Source: Candidatus Cloacimonetes bacterium HGW-Cloacimonetes-3
GTDB taxonomy: Bacteria; Cloacimonadota; Cloacimonadia; Cloacimonadales; Cloacimonadaceae
DNA: 64,000 nt
Assembly: GCA_002840645.1 (NCBI GenBank)
Contig: PHBO01000006.1
Location: forward strand, 87,916 to 151,915
Reading direction: 5' to 3'
Part shown: in pieces, positions 55,276-63,954 of the stretch
How the letters are laid out: the number at the start of each line of letters is the position of its first letter
How positions within the stretch are numbered: the first letter of the stretch is position 1
Notes under the pieces: model-generated
Databases searched by the model: none
Told to the model about the DNA's origin: nothing
Seen by the model: the letters and a program-made list of their open reading frames with translations, nothing else
Position numbers and translations under genes: made by a program

Positions 55276-57938
55276 GGTGTGAACCTCTTAACTTCAATTA
55301 CACTGCTATTCCCAATGCCGTAATGCAGTTCTGCGGCATTTTGAGATGCTGTTCCCTTGGCACTGCTAAGCTCACGCATTAGCTGATATTCATGTCCCTG
55401 TGGGTTCTTAAGCTTCACGGTTACTCTGGTGCCAAAAGCGGGAGACTGGGGAACATCTTTGAATCTGGCAATATTGGATTCCAGTATCACAACGTCATCA
55501 GCCCATATAGGTTTTATGGTGATAGATTGATTAACTGTCTGCGTGATGTTATGCAATATCTTAGCTCCGTTTCCTCTGCCTACTACAAGGTCTAACAAGC
55601 CATCGCGGTCCAGATCGCCACAGGCATTGCCCCAGCCGTTGAACACTCTTGCTCCAGCCAGCCAGGTTACATCACTGAATGTGCCGTCTCCGTTATTACG
55701 ATAAAGGTAGGAGCGATCGTTTTCGTACACGGAAGTGATAAACAGGTCTAAATAGCCATCATTATCTGCATCAAAGAATAGCGGATCGGAATGCAGCTCA
55801 TCGTAGGTAATGCCAGCAGATGCAGTTACATCCGTAAACTGCCAATAGTAAATGCTGTCGCCTTCCACCACACGGTATGACAAACCATCGTTACGCAGCA
55901 GCATGCTTTTATCAGAGATATCCAGAAAGCGTGGATGAGCCAGATTGGCAACAAATAAATCTAAATCTCCATCGTTGTCATAATCACCCCAGTCCGCGCC
56001 GATGCTGTGTCCATAATAGCCTTGCTTATATGTTCCCGTCAAGCCATACATGGGCGCAATATCAACAAAGAGAGTATCGTTAACTTGTTTCCAGCAATAA
56101 TTCCTGTTCAGGCGGTAGTTGGTAACCAAAATCTCTTGCTTGCCGTCATTATCAAAATCCGCCGGAGCAACGCCACGTCCTGCTTGTCCTGGCTTATCAG
56201 TATAATAGGGATGAAGAAAGCCGGCATTCTTGCTTTTATCGAAAAAATAGCCCTTATCATTATGCCAGAAGAAATCGGGATAACCAATCCGCTTCTGCCA
56301 TTTCTCATAGTTTGCCACATAGAGCGAGGGATAGCCCAAACCATCTGTATCTATCCATGCAGCAGCTTCACTGGGATATTTATCGTCTATATCACCGGCA
56401 CGCTCGTTCACGTTTACAAAGCGACTACCATCCTGATTCTTCATCAGACGCTCGCCTTCACCATCTTCGTCATGGCTGAGGCACACAATATCCAGTTTGC
56501 CGTCTTTGTTAAAATCTGCAAACAAGCCGCCACTGCTTTTGAGATTGGTGAGATTAGCCGCTTCGGTGTTGTCTGCAAAAGTCATATTGCCTTGATTGGC
56601 ATACAGATACTTTCCACTAAACAGAATATCTATCATACCGTCATTGTTATAGTCGCCCAATGCCACGCGAGAATAAGGTTTACCCGCTATATCTGCCGCT
56701 TCGCTAACATCATCAAATACTATCCCTTGATAGTGCATAATCTCACGTATCCACTGCATGGGGGAGGAATGGATTTGTAGCTCAGCATGGATGGCGAGGA
56801 TAGCATCCCAAGCTTCAATATCATATTTCTTGCGAGGTGAGCCGAAACGCAGGCTCTCACCAAAATAAGCAGCAGCTTTTATCCTAAGCTCTTTATCAAG
56901 TAAGGCGGCACGCCCCAACCAATAAAACTTCTCGGAAAGCTCTCCCCGGTCATTATTCACAAACTGAATCGCCTGCATTTGATTTATCAGTTTTTTTACA
57001 GCCTTGTCTGCTGCTTTTGCTTTGATAACAATGTTTTCTTCGTCACCATAGAAACCGTTTAAGCCGATTAAACTATAATAATCTACCTTAGCTCTCTGCA
57101 AGGCAATACGATTCTGCCAGTCCATAGGGCTATAGCTATCATGCAGCAGTATTTGTGTTTCCCCGGAGCAAGCATGCTTCAGTAGCTCATTGGCTTCGTT
57201 CAGAGCTACCTTATTGTTATTTACAGTTTTCCTGTAAGTAGGCGATATAAGGTAAATGGCGGTAATGTAAGCATGAACCGGACTTACATCTCCGTATTTG
57301 TTTATAGCAGCTCGAAACTCATCCCACTTCATACCACCGCTAAGATGATACAGTTGATAGTAATAGGCAATCTGCGCATATTTGGAATTGGGGAAACCTG
57401 TATAAAAATCATTTATCAAACCCAGAGCGATAGAATCACTTCTCTGCACACTTATCTCATCGATAATCTCTTTTGCCATTGTCTCAACCACGGAATTATA
57501 CTGCCTGGAAGTGGCAATAGCCAAAGAAATATCCTCATTAACTCCTGCAAAGGCGTAGTAATTCAGCACGGCTTTATCCAAAGGATCTTTGAATGCTGCC
57601 ACAATTTCTGTCACATCCTGCACCCACAGGCTGCTATCCATCTCTACATCCTGAGAGAGAGACAGCCACTGCAAGGCTGCATCCATAGAGCTGTAATCGC
57701 AGGCAAGACGTTTATCGCAGAGAATAGCTAAACCGGGCTGATCACTGCGGATTGCGTAGGAAAGCACTGTTTCCAAATCCTCTTTATTGCCCTTTTCCAC
57801 CTTCTGCAAAATACTGTCTGCATGCTTCAATGCAACATCAAACAGTTCTTTATCAGCAAGGAAATTCAAGTCCTCATTACTAATGGCAAGCAATCCTATA
57901 GAGAGTAAAGTAAGTACGATAATAGCTATATATTTCAT
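55272..57938 (-). CDS. Secreted FG-GAP/VCBS repeat protein with C-terminal UnbV/ASPIC domain
   Basis: 888 residues. A signal peptide covers about 1-19. Residues about 20-400 are alpha-helical, resembling TPR-like repeats. From about 430 there are at least six FG-GAP/VCBS repeats with calcium-binding loops of D-x-N/D-x-D-G type: GDYNNDGMIDILFSG, ADFNKDGKLDIVCLS, ADFDNDGKQEILVTN, WGDYDNDGDLDLFVAN, FDADNDGYLDLFIT and GDLDRDGLLDLVVGRGNG. The end (GTRVTVKLKNPQGHEYQLM ... SQNAAELHYGIGN) is the ASPIC/UnbV domain. Such proteins form extracellular beta-propellers that bind ligands or surfaces. No CTD sorting domain is present. It overlaps guaD by four bases, an odd pairing. Confidence 0.88.
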   Translation of the reverse strand: MKYIAIIVLTLLSIGLLAISNEDLNFLADKELFDVALKHADSILQKVEKGNKEDLETVLSYAIRSDQPGLAILCDKRLACDYSSMDAALQWLSLSQDVEMDSSLWVQDVTEIVAAFKDPLDKAVLNYYAFAGVNEDISLAIATSRQYNSVVETMAKEIIDEISVQRSDSIALGLINDFYTGFPNSKYAQIAYYYQLYHLSGGMKWDEFRAAINKYGDVSPVHAYITAIYLISPTYRKTVNNNKVALNEANELLKHACSGETQILLHDSYSPMDWQNRIALQRAKVDYYSLIGLNGFYGDEENIVIKAKAADKAVKKLINQMQAIQFVNNDRGELSEKFYWLGRAALLDKELRIKAAAYFGESLRFGSPRKKYDIEAWDAILAIHAELQIHSSPMQWIREIMHYQGIVFDDVSEAADIAGKPYSRVALGDYNNDGMIDILFSGKYLYANQGNMTFADNTEAANLTNLKSSGGLFADFNKDGKLDIVCLSHDEDGEGERLMKNQDGSRFVNVNERAGDIDDKYPSEAAAWIDTDGLGYPSLYVANYEKWQKRIGYPDFFWHNDKGYFFDKSKNAGFLHPYYTDKPGQAGRGVAPADFDNDGKQEILVTNYRLNRNYCWKQVNDTLFVDIAPMYGLTGTYKQGYYGHSIGADWGDYDNDGDLDLFVANLAHPRFLDISDKSMLLRNDGLSYRVVEGDSIYYWQFTDVTASAGITYDELHSDPLFFDADNDGYLDLFITSVYENDRSYLYRNNGDGTFSDVTWLAGARVFNGWGNACGDLDRDGLLDLVVGRGNGAKILHNITQTVNQSITIKPIWADDVVILESNIARFKDVPQSPAFGTRVTVKLKNPQGHEYQLMRELSSAKGTASQNAAELHYGIGNSSVIEVKRFTP

Positions 57939-57946
57939 GGTATATC

Positions 57947-58819
57947 CTATAGTTTGTTAATCAAGTTAATCATATCATCATGGCTATATGCATATACGGT
58001 ATTGCAATACTGGCACACAGGCTCAATACCTTCTGCCATTTCGGTAAGTTCTTTTTCACCCAGGAGCATCAGAGCTTTGCTGAATTTCTCTCTGCTGCAA
58101 GTGCAGGCATACTCAATACTCTTTTCCTCATTCTTCTGCCAGCTAATCCCCTTAAATACGAAGTTACTAAGGATATCTTCGATAGAGTATCCCATATCCA
58201 TCAGATCGCTCACGTTTGGAGTAGCCTTAATGTTTGTGCTTATCAAATCCGCCATCTTCACATCAGCGAAAGGCATTTGCTGTATAATAAAGCCCCCGGA
58301 AGCACGGACTATTGCATTTGTGTCTATCAACAGCCCAAGATTCACTGCTGTGGGAATCTGTTCGGATTGCAGGTAATACTCCGCCAAATCCTCGGCTATC
58401 TCACCGCTAACCAATGCACAAGTACCCGTATATGGCTTCCTGCTTGCATCATTGCGAATGGTGGTGATTGTTCCCTTTCCCAGTTGTTTTCCAATGAAGA
58501 AGTTATCATTTAGCTTATCCTCAATAAACAGCTTCGGATTATGCGCATAACCACGCAGCTTACCTTCTGCGGTGCAAATTGCCACAGCCCCTTCCAGTGC
58601 TCCATCGCCATCCACTCTAAGCGTTACTTCTGCCTGGGGGTGTTTCAAATCCCAGCTCATCATCGCCGTAGCTGTAAGCAGTTTTCCCAACAGCAGGGTA
58701 GCAAGCGGCGATAAATCGTGCAAGTCACGAGCTTTTTGCACAGCAGCCGTGCTATTAACGGCAAACACGCGGAACTGGTTATCGTGCGCCGTAGCGCGGA
58801 TTAAAATATCTTTATTCAT
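57947..58819 (-). CDS. hslO: Redox-regulated chaperone Hsp33
   Basis: 290 residues. Oxidation-activated holdase. RATAHDNQFRVFAVNSTAAVQKARDLHDLSPLATLLLGKLLTATAMM is the conserved N-terminus, and VSGEIAEDLAEYYLQSEQIPTAVNLGLLID follows. The zinc switch CTC (Cys239, Cys241) and CQYC (Cys269, Cys272) is intact, so regulation by disulfide formation should work. Length is typical (about 290). The start codon follows the upstream stop with no gap, and the next gene begins eight bases after the stop, showing co-transcription in the lysC-metG unit. Confidence 0.96.
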   Translation of the reverse strand: MNKDILIRATAHDNQFRVFAVNSTAAVQKARDLHDLSPLATLLLGKLLTATAMMSWDLKHPQAEVTLRVDGDGALEGAVAICTAEGKLRGYAHNPKLFIEDKLNDNFFIGKQLGKGTITTIRNDASRKPYTGTCALVSGEIAEDLAEYYLQSEQIPTAVNLGLLIDTNAIVRASGGFIIQQMPFADVKMADLISTNIKATPNVSDLMDMGYSIEDILSNFVFKGISWQKNEEKSIEYACTCSREKFSKALMLLGEKELTEMAEGIEPVCQYCNTVYAYSHDDMINLINKL

Positions 58820-60349
58820 CTACTCTGCATCCAGCATTTGGAAATATGGTTCAGCTTCCATCCAGTCATACTTCAGCTCCGTTCCCGGGTAGTATTGCTG
58901 TAAAATCTCTTTATATGTCTTGCCTTCTCTTGCCATACGCAGTGCCCCCACCTGGCACATGCCCACTCCATGCCCAGCACCTTTCCCTTTTAGATGCACA
59001 CTTCCCCGTGGATTGATCACAATGTTGTCACCGGATTCATGATATGCACCCTTAATGTAGAAAAAGGAAGAAAGCGTATTATCAAAGGCTTGGCGTATCT
59101 TATACTCATTATCCAGCCTCACTTCTTTATTCCCGCTAAATTTCATGGCAGTTATCCTTCCAGACCTTCCACGCGAGACTATAACTATCTCGTTGATAAA
59201 GCTTAGCCCCACATTATCCGCTAATTTATTAAGACTTATACTCTTATCCCAGCTAAGTGCTCCTCTTTCCCAGGAACTCATCCCTTCGCTGCTACTTTTG
59301 GTATCTATCCATTGCCTGGCAATTCGCTCCCGGCTTAGATCAAGACTATCCGCATCGGCAATACAGGTAACTCCATTCAGATGCGATACAGGCTTTCCTT
59401 TCCAGATAACGCTGGAGGAATCTGTCTTACCCCCGCAACTGCTATGATATGTAGCATCGGCAATATTCCCATCTATAAACAAGGCTTCGGAGCTGCAATC
59501 CCTCACTGCATTAAGGATAGATTCGTTTTGCAGATACTTCCCTTTATACACCTGACAGTGAGTGCTGCTGCAAAGATCAAAGCCATCCGCCTTATGCCTG
59601 TTGTTTATCAATAGCGAAAGGGCATGAGTTCGCGCTGCAACAGCCTGTGCTTTCAGAGCTTCCACCGGAGAGCTGTTCCCAATCTCATTCTGAATAACCC
59701 CCGCAAGGTAGTCTTCCAGGGGCAGCAAATGATTCAACACCAGCTTATTCTTCACCGTTTTAAGCACAAAAGCACCATCAAAACTCAGGCTTCCATTATT
59801 CACCTTCAAGCCATCGGATTCAATTCGCAGCGGTGTTTCCAAATAGATAGTCTCCCCACGGTCATTACTGATTTTCACCGTGGAGTTTATAACTGGTATC
59901 TCCATAATCTTGCCCTTGGGAATCCGCATCTTTGCTGCATACATTTCTGCTGCTTCGAAGCTGCTAAAGCTGTGCTCATCAAAATACAGCAGTTCATGTT
60001 TGATCAACAGGCGATTATGCTCCCAGGCAAAATACTCACGCACAACTGCCAGACTATCTCCGGGTGTGGCTTCGCCTACCAGCTTGTTTAGCAGAATCCC
60101 AAAATAACTTAGGCTTTCCTGATTTACCACACTTATGCTGATATTTCCCATCAGAATACTGGAAAACAAGCCGTCACCTTCGGAGATATGCATCCCGCTA
60201 TTGGGATTAAGTGCTTTAAGCATAATACTGCTCTCAGCAGCCAGATTTATCTCCAGATTTAGCTGATCATCCTTGTATTCTGCTGCACTTACGCCTATCA
60301 CCATACATAGCAACAGGACAAATAAGCATAAACGCATAATGCCTTGCAA
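58820..60349 (-). CDS. SpoIID/LytB-domain protein
   Basis: 509 residues. An N-terminal signal peptide (about 1-23) is followed by an extended beta-rich region. The SpoIID domain begins at about 205: LLPLEDYLAGVIQNEIGNSSPVEALKAQAVAARTHAL with the catalytic Glu, then CSSTHCQVYKG, TYHSSCGGKTDSSSVIWKG and the ending GAGHGVGMCQVGALRMAREGKTYKEILQQYYPGTEL. In sporulation SpoIID is a lytic transglycosylase acting on peptidoglycan without stem peptides. In non-spore-formers, LytB-type proteins act in wall turnover. It lies between metG and hslO with eight- and zero-base gaps. Its role here is inferred as wall remodelling. Confidence 0.88.
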   Translation of the reverse strand: MQGIMRLCLFVLLLCMVIGVSAAEYKDDQLNLEINLAAESSIMLKALNPNSGMHISEGDGLFSSILMGNISISVVNQESLSYFGILLNKLVGEATPGDSLAVVREYFAWEHNRLLIKHELLYFDEHSFSSFEAAEMYAAKMRIPKGKIMEIPVINSTVKISNDRGETIYLETPLRIESDGLKVNNGSLSFDGAFVLKTVKNKLVLNHLLPLEDYLAGVIQNEIGNSSPVEALKAQAVAARTHALSLLINNRHKADGFDLCSSTHCQVYKGKYLQNESILNAVRDCSSEALFIDGNIADATYHSSCGGKTDSSSVIWKGKPVSHLNGVTCIADADSLDLSRERIARQWIDTKSSSEGMSSWERGALSWDKSISLNKLADNVGLSFINEIVIVSRGRSGRITAMKFSGNKEVRLDNEYKIRQAFDNTLSSFFYIKGAYHESGDNIVINPRGSVHLKGKGAGHGVGMCQVGALRMAREGKTYKEILQQYYPGTELKYDWMEAEPYFQMLDAE

Positions 60350-60357
60350 ACAGAGCT

Positions 60358-62376
60358 TTACTGGACTATCGATCCCGGACTGCCTTCACCATCGGGAAGC
60401 ATCACTTTGATTGCGCCGTTGGTATGAGCTGCCAGTATCATCCCCTGCGAGCTAACTCCCCTTATCTTGCGTGGCTCCAGATTCACTAACATCGTGATAA
60501 CTTTTCCCACCAAATCTTCGGGTTTATAGCTCTGTGCTATACCGGCGATCAGTTCGCGCGTTTCGGTGCCTATATCCACTTTCAGTTTCAGCAGCTTTTC
60601 AGTTTTAGGCACAATCTCTGCTGCCAGCACTTTCGCTAAGCGAATATCCAGCTTGGCAAAATGTTCATAAGTAATACTGTCTTTTATGGGGGCGTATTCC
60701 ACCGCCGCATCCTGCTTTGCCATAGCGTGCAGCGCAGCCAGTTGTTTATCTATTTCTTCATCTTCCAGCTTACGGAATAATGGCTTAGTCTCTCCAAGCT
60801 GTATCTCTTTATCCAACAAGGCATAGGCATCTGCAAACACCGGCTCCAGAGGCAGATTCATCATCTGTCTAAGCTGCTTCATATGCTTCGGCAAAATCGG
60901 AAGCATCGCAATGGAAAGCTTCGCTAACAGATTAGCACACACATACAGCGTTTCATTCACTGCTGCACGGTCTTCTTTAATCACGCTCCAGGGCTTGCGT
61001 TCATCAAAGAACTTATTCCCCAGCCGCGCAATATCCATAATCAGCTTGGTATTCTTCTTCACCTGATAGCCCTGATAGCCGCTGTCAATCTCGTTTATCA
61101 GCGCATCGGCATCGCTTAGCACAGCACTGCATTCCGCATCCAGTTTACATTCCTGTATCAGCCCGTCAAAGTTCTTATGCGTAAAGGCAAACACCCTGTT
61201 CGCCAGATTGCCGAGGGTATTATTGAGGTCACTATTCACTCTCAATTGGAAGTCCTTAAAGCTGAAGTCCGAATCTTGTTTCTCTGGGGCATTCACTGCC
61301 AGATAATAGCGCAGGTACTCACCATCGAATTCCTTCACAAATTCATCCACCCAGATCGCCCAGTTCTTACTGGTGGAGATTTTCTCTCCTTCCAGATTCA
61401 TGAATTCGTTAGCAGGGATATCATGCGGCAGGCAATATCCTGCATCCTGCCCCATCAGCATAGCAGGCCAGATAAGGGCATGGAAGATGATATTATCCTT
61501 ACCGATAAAGTGGATAAGCTGCGTATCAGGGTCAAGCCAGTAATCCTTCCACAGCTCCGGCTTACCTTGCTTGATAGCCCATTCCATGGTGGAAGAAATG
61601 TAGCCAATAGGCGCATCGAACCACACATAAAGCACCTTACCTTCCGCACCGGGCAGCGGCACCGGCACACCCCAGGATAAATCACGTGTTATCGAGCGTT
61701 CTATCAACCCTTGATCCAGCAGCCCCATCATGAAGTTCAGCACATTCTCTTTCCAGTAGTCCTTGGTGCTAAGCCAGTTCTTCAGCCTGTCCCGGAAGCT
61801 ATCCAGATGGATAAACCAATGCTTTGTCTCTCTTATTTCGGGTGTATTACCGCAAATCTTACACGCCGGTTCTTTCAGTGTGGTGGTATCATATATCTGT
61901 CCGCATTTGTCGCACTGATCGCCTCGCGCTCCGCCGGCACCGCATTTGGGACAAACTCCCTCCACATACCTATCCGGAAGATAGCGCTTATCGTGTTCGC
62001 AATAGAATTGCAGGGTGGTCTTACTCTGGATATTTTCTTTCTCATAAAGCTGGGTAAAAAACTCCTGTGAGAGCATATGATGCGGGGCACGGGCAGTACC
62101 CGAAAAGTTATCGAATTCTATTCCCACGCCGTCGAATGCTTCTTTGATGGCATCATGGTAGCGCTTCACCACTTCCTGTGGCGAAATCCCCTCTTTATCC
62201 GCAGATATGCTTATCGGCGTACCGTGTTCGTCCGTACCGCAGATGTAGATCACGTCCTTCCGTTTAAGGCGCAGATAGCGCACAAATATATCCGCCGGCA
62301 GATAAGCCCCTGCCACATGTCCCAAATGCAGCTTACCGTTAGCATAGGGGAGAGCACTGGTAACAATGTATCTCAT
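60358..62376 (-). CDS. metG: Methionyl-tRNA synthetase
   Basis: 672 residues. Class I synthetase. HIGH is present as YANGKLHLGHVAGAYLPADIF at the N-terminus. The zinc knuckle pattern reads CPKCGAGGARGDQCDKCG (about 145). KMSKS is KISTSKNW (about 333), close to the Thr-containing variant seen in many bacteria. The C-terminal about 110 residues are the Trbp111-like tRNA-binding domain (DIRLAKVLAAEIVPKTEKLLKLKVDIG ... SQGMILAA). The gene starts directly after lysC with no spacing, so both come from one transcript, and the promoter must lie upstream of lysC. Confidence 0.96.
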   Translation of the reverse strand: MRYIVTSALPYANGKLHLGHVAGAYLPADIFVRYLRLKRKDVIYICGTDEHGTPISISADKEGISPQEVVKRYHDAIKEAFDGVGIEFDNFSGTARAPHHMLSQEFFTQLYEKENIQSKTTLQFYCEHDKRYLPDRYVEGVCPKCGAGGARGDQCDKCGQIYDTTTLKEPACKICGNTPEIRETKHWFIHLDSFRDRLKNWLSTKDYWKENVLNFMMGLLDQGLIERSITRDLSWGVPVPLPGAEGKVLYVWFDAPIGYISSTMEWAIKQGKPELWKDYWLDPDTQLIHFIGKDNIIFHALIWPAMLMGQDAGYCLPHDIPANEFMNLEGEKISTSKNWAIWVDEFVKEFDGEYLRYYLAVNAPEKQDSDFSFKDFQLRVNSDLNNTLGNLANRVFAFTHKNFDGLIQECKLDAECSAVLSDADALINEIDSGYQGYQVKKNTKLIMDIARLGNKFFDERKPWSVIKEDRAAVNETLYVCANLLAKLSIAMLPILPKHMKQLRQMMNLPLEPVFADAYALLDKEIQLGETKPLFRKLEDEEIDKQLAALHAMAKQDAAVEYAPIKDSITYEHFAKLDIRLAKVLAAEIVPKTEKLLKLKVDIGTETRELIAGIAQSYKPEDLVGKVITMLVNLEPRKIRGVSSQGMILAAHTNGAIKVMLPDGEGSPGSIVQ

Positions 62377-63555
62377 CTATTTATCCTTTACAAACGCTTT
62401 ATGCAAGGCGTAAACAGCTTCTTTCACCCATGCAGCAGGCATAAGCAATTCCACACTTTTCTCCGTGCAGATAGTACGCATCACCTTGAAGGGGGTGCAA
62501 ACCTCCATACACTTTCCCAGGAAGGCGGGGTCATATCCCAGCCCCAAACCCGTAAGACTTACGAAGCAAAGATCATAATCCTTGGAAAAGCCCTTTATGC
62601 CTTTGCTTTCCAGCACATAATCTATCTCTGTAACGTATTTGGTTTCCGCAAAAAGCTCCAATACACCTCTATCCAGATGGTATTTGAACACCTCCAGATG
62701 CCAATCTGTTAGTGCTTCCTGCATTTGTTCTGTATATGCGATGCTGTATCGCGTCAAATTATCTTTGTGAGCAATTGCTGTAACCACTCTTTCTTCCATT
62801 TTGTCTTCCTTGTTATTCTCTATTTTTTCTGTTTTAATCATTGTGCCCGGAGCGAAAGTGAAGGAGGATTTTATCTCCACCTGAACCCCGTATTTACAGG
62901 CAAACTCCACCGCTCGCGAATGCAAGACTTTAGACCCGTTATAGCATAGATTCAGCATGATATCGCTGCTAACTTCCTTCAGCAGCTTCGGTTCTTTCAC
63001 AATGCGCGGATCAGCCGTATAAACGCCGTCCACATCGGTATATATCTCACATTTATCTGCATTTAGATAACACGCCAATGCCACGGCGGAGGTATCGGAA
63101 CCACCGCGCCCCAAAGTTGTGATCTCCTTGGCAGTACTAACGCCCTGAAATCCCGCCACAATCACCACTTTACCCTTAGCAAGCTCCTCATGAATCCGGA
63201 AGGCGTTCACCTTCAAAATCCTTGCATTGCCATGCTTATCATCGGTAATTATCCCGCATTGGGAACCTGTGAAGGATATGCAGGAGATGCCTTCCTCCAT
63301 CAATGCCAGCGACAGCAGACTCATGCTTATCCGCTCTCCCGCCGTAAGCAGCATATCAAGCTCTCTCCGCGAGGGATGCTTCGAAATGCCATAGGCAAGC
63401 CCGAACAATTCATCTGTAGTCTTTGCCATGGCAGAAACCACCAATACCAGCCCGTCTCCGGAGTGGTATTCTGCTGCCAGTTTATGTGCGATATTACGGA
63501 TTAACTCTGTGCTTCCGACAGAGGTACCGCCGAACTTTTTTACTATTATTGCCAT
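62377..63555 (-). CDS. lysC: Aspartate kinase
   Basis: 392 residues from the ATG at 63555. An ATG three codons earlier (63564) is also in frame, but AAAGAG is only one base from it and about ten from 63555, which fits the canonical AIIVKKFGGTSVGS start. Catalytic motifs are KFGGTSVG, LTAGERISMSLLSLAL, GRGGSDTSAVALACYL and EIYTDVDGVYTADPRIV. The C-terminal third (from about 260) is a divergent ACT region with weak resemblance to the usual Thr/Lys-sensing domains. It makes aspartyl phosphate for the Lys/Thr/Met pathway. metG follows without a gap. Repeats lie directly upstream (63607-63818). TTGACA occurs at 63587-63592 (minus strand), but no good -10 is visible. Confidence 0.94.
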   Translation of the reverse strand: MAIIVKKFGGTSVGSTELIRNIAHKLAAEYHSGDGLVLVVSAMAKTTDELFGLAYGISKHPSRRELDMLLTAGERISMSLLSLALMEEGISCISFTGSQCGIITDDKHGNARILKVNAFRIHEELAKGKVVIVAGFQGVSTAKEITTLGRGGSDTSAVALACYLNADKCEIYTDVDGVYTADPRIVKEPKLLKEVSSDIMLNLCYNGSKVLHSRAVEFACKYGVQVEIKSSFTFAPGTMIKTEKIENNKEDKMEERVVTAIAHKDNLTRYSIAYTEQMQEALTDWHLEVFKYHLDRGVLELFAETKYVTEIDYVLESKGIKGFSKDYDLCFVSLTGLGLGYDPAFLGKCMEVCTPFKVMRTICTEKSVELLMPAAWVKEAVYALHKAFVKDK

Positions 63556-63606
63556 ATTTATCATACTCTTTCTGCTTTAGGGCGTTTGTCAAGAGAAAAA
63601 TGCTCT

Positions 63607-63768
63607 CTGTCATACCAACAAACCCCCTCTGTCATACCAGCGAACCCCTTCTGTCATACCAGCAAACCCCCACTGTCATACCAGCAAACCCCCTCTGTAA
63701 TACCGGCAAACCCCCTCTGTCCTACCAACAAACCCCCTCTGTCATACCGGCAAACCCCCTCTGTCATA
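63607..63768. repeat. Tandem array of seven 22-base units upstream of lysC
   Basis: Units start at 63607, 63629, 63651, 63673, 63695, 63717 and 63739, each 22 bases, with consensus CTGTCATACCAGCAAACCCCCT and one or a few substitutions per copy (for example position 12 A or G). An eighth start at 63761 runs into the hairpin at 63769. All copies have the same length without spacers, so this is not a CRISPR array. The unit start CTGTCATACCAGC equals the start of the hairpin element that follows. Confidence 0.97.
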
Positions 63769-63818
63769 CCAGCGGAGGCTGGTATCCAGACCATTTACTG
63801 GATTCCAGCCTCCGCTGG
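63769..63818. repeat. 20-bp hairpin (dispersed palindrome type) at the end of the 22-base array
   Basis: CCAGCGGAGGCTGGTATCCA (63769-63788) pairs with TGGATTCCAGCCTCCGCTGG (63799-63818) with one mismatch; the loop is 10 bases. The left part also contains an internal CCAGC...GCTGG palindrome. The general form CTGTCAT-CCAGCG..GGCTGG-ATCCAG is known from several bacterial genomes as a mobile-looking palindromic repeat, though the identity with any named family is not verified here. Confidence 0.9.
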
Positions 63819-63954
63819 AAAGACGGAAAGAAAAAGCTGGAATAACGGAATTAATCCAACAGAATTAATGCAAATCAATATTAGCATAACTTTCTTGTCA
63901 ACAATTATATTTACTTTATGTTAAGCTTAAAAACCACCATGTTGCGGCGGTTAC

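Noticed and set aside
56007..56780. Plus-strand open frame of 257 codons
   Set aside because: It is antisense to the FG-GAP protein gene, whose repeats are clear. The frame arises from codon bias.
63607..63768. Direct repeats resembling a CRISPR array
   Set aside because: The units are contiguous 22-mers without spacers and no cas gene is near. It is a tandem repeat.
63423..63924. Open frames through the 22-base array
   Set aside because: They only translate the tandem repeat or the antisense of lysC. There is no ribosome-binding site and no family resemblance.
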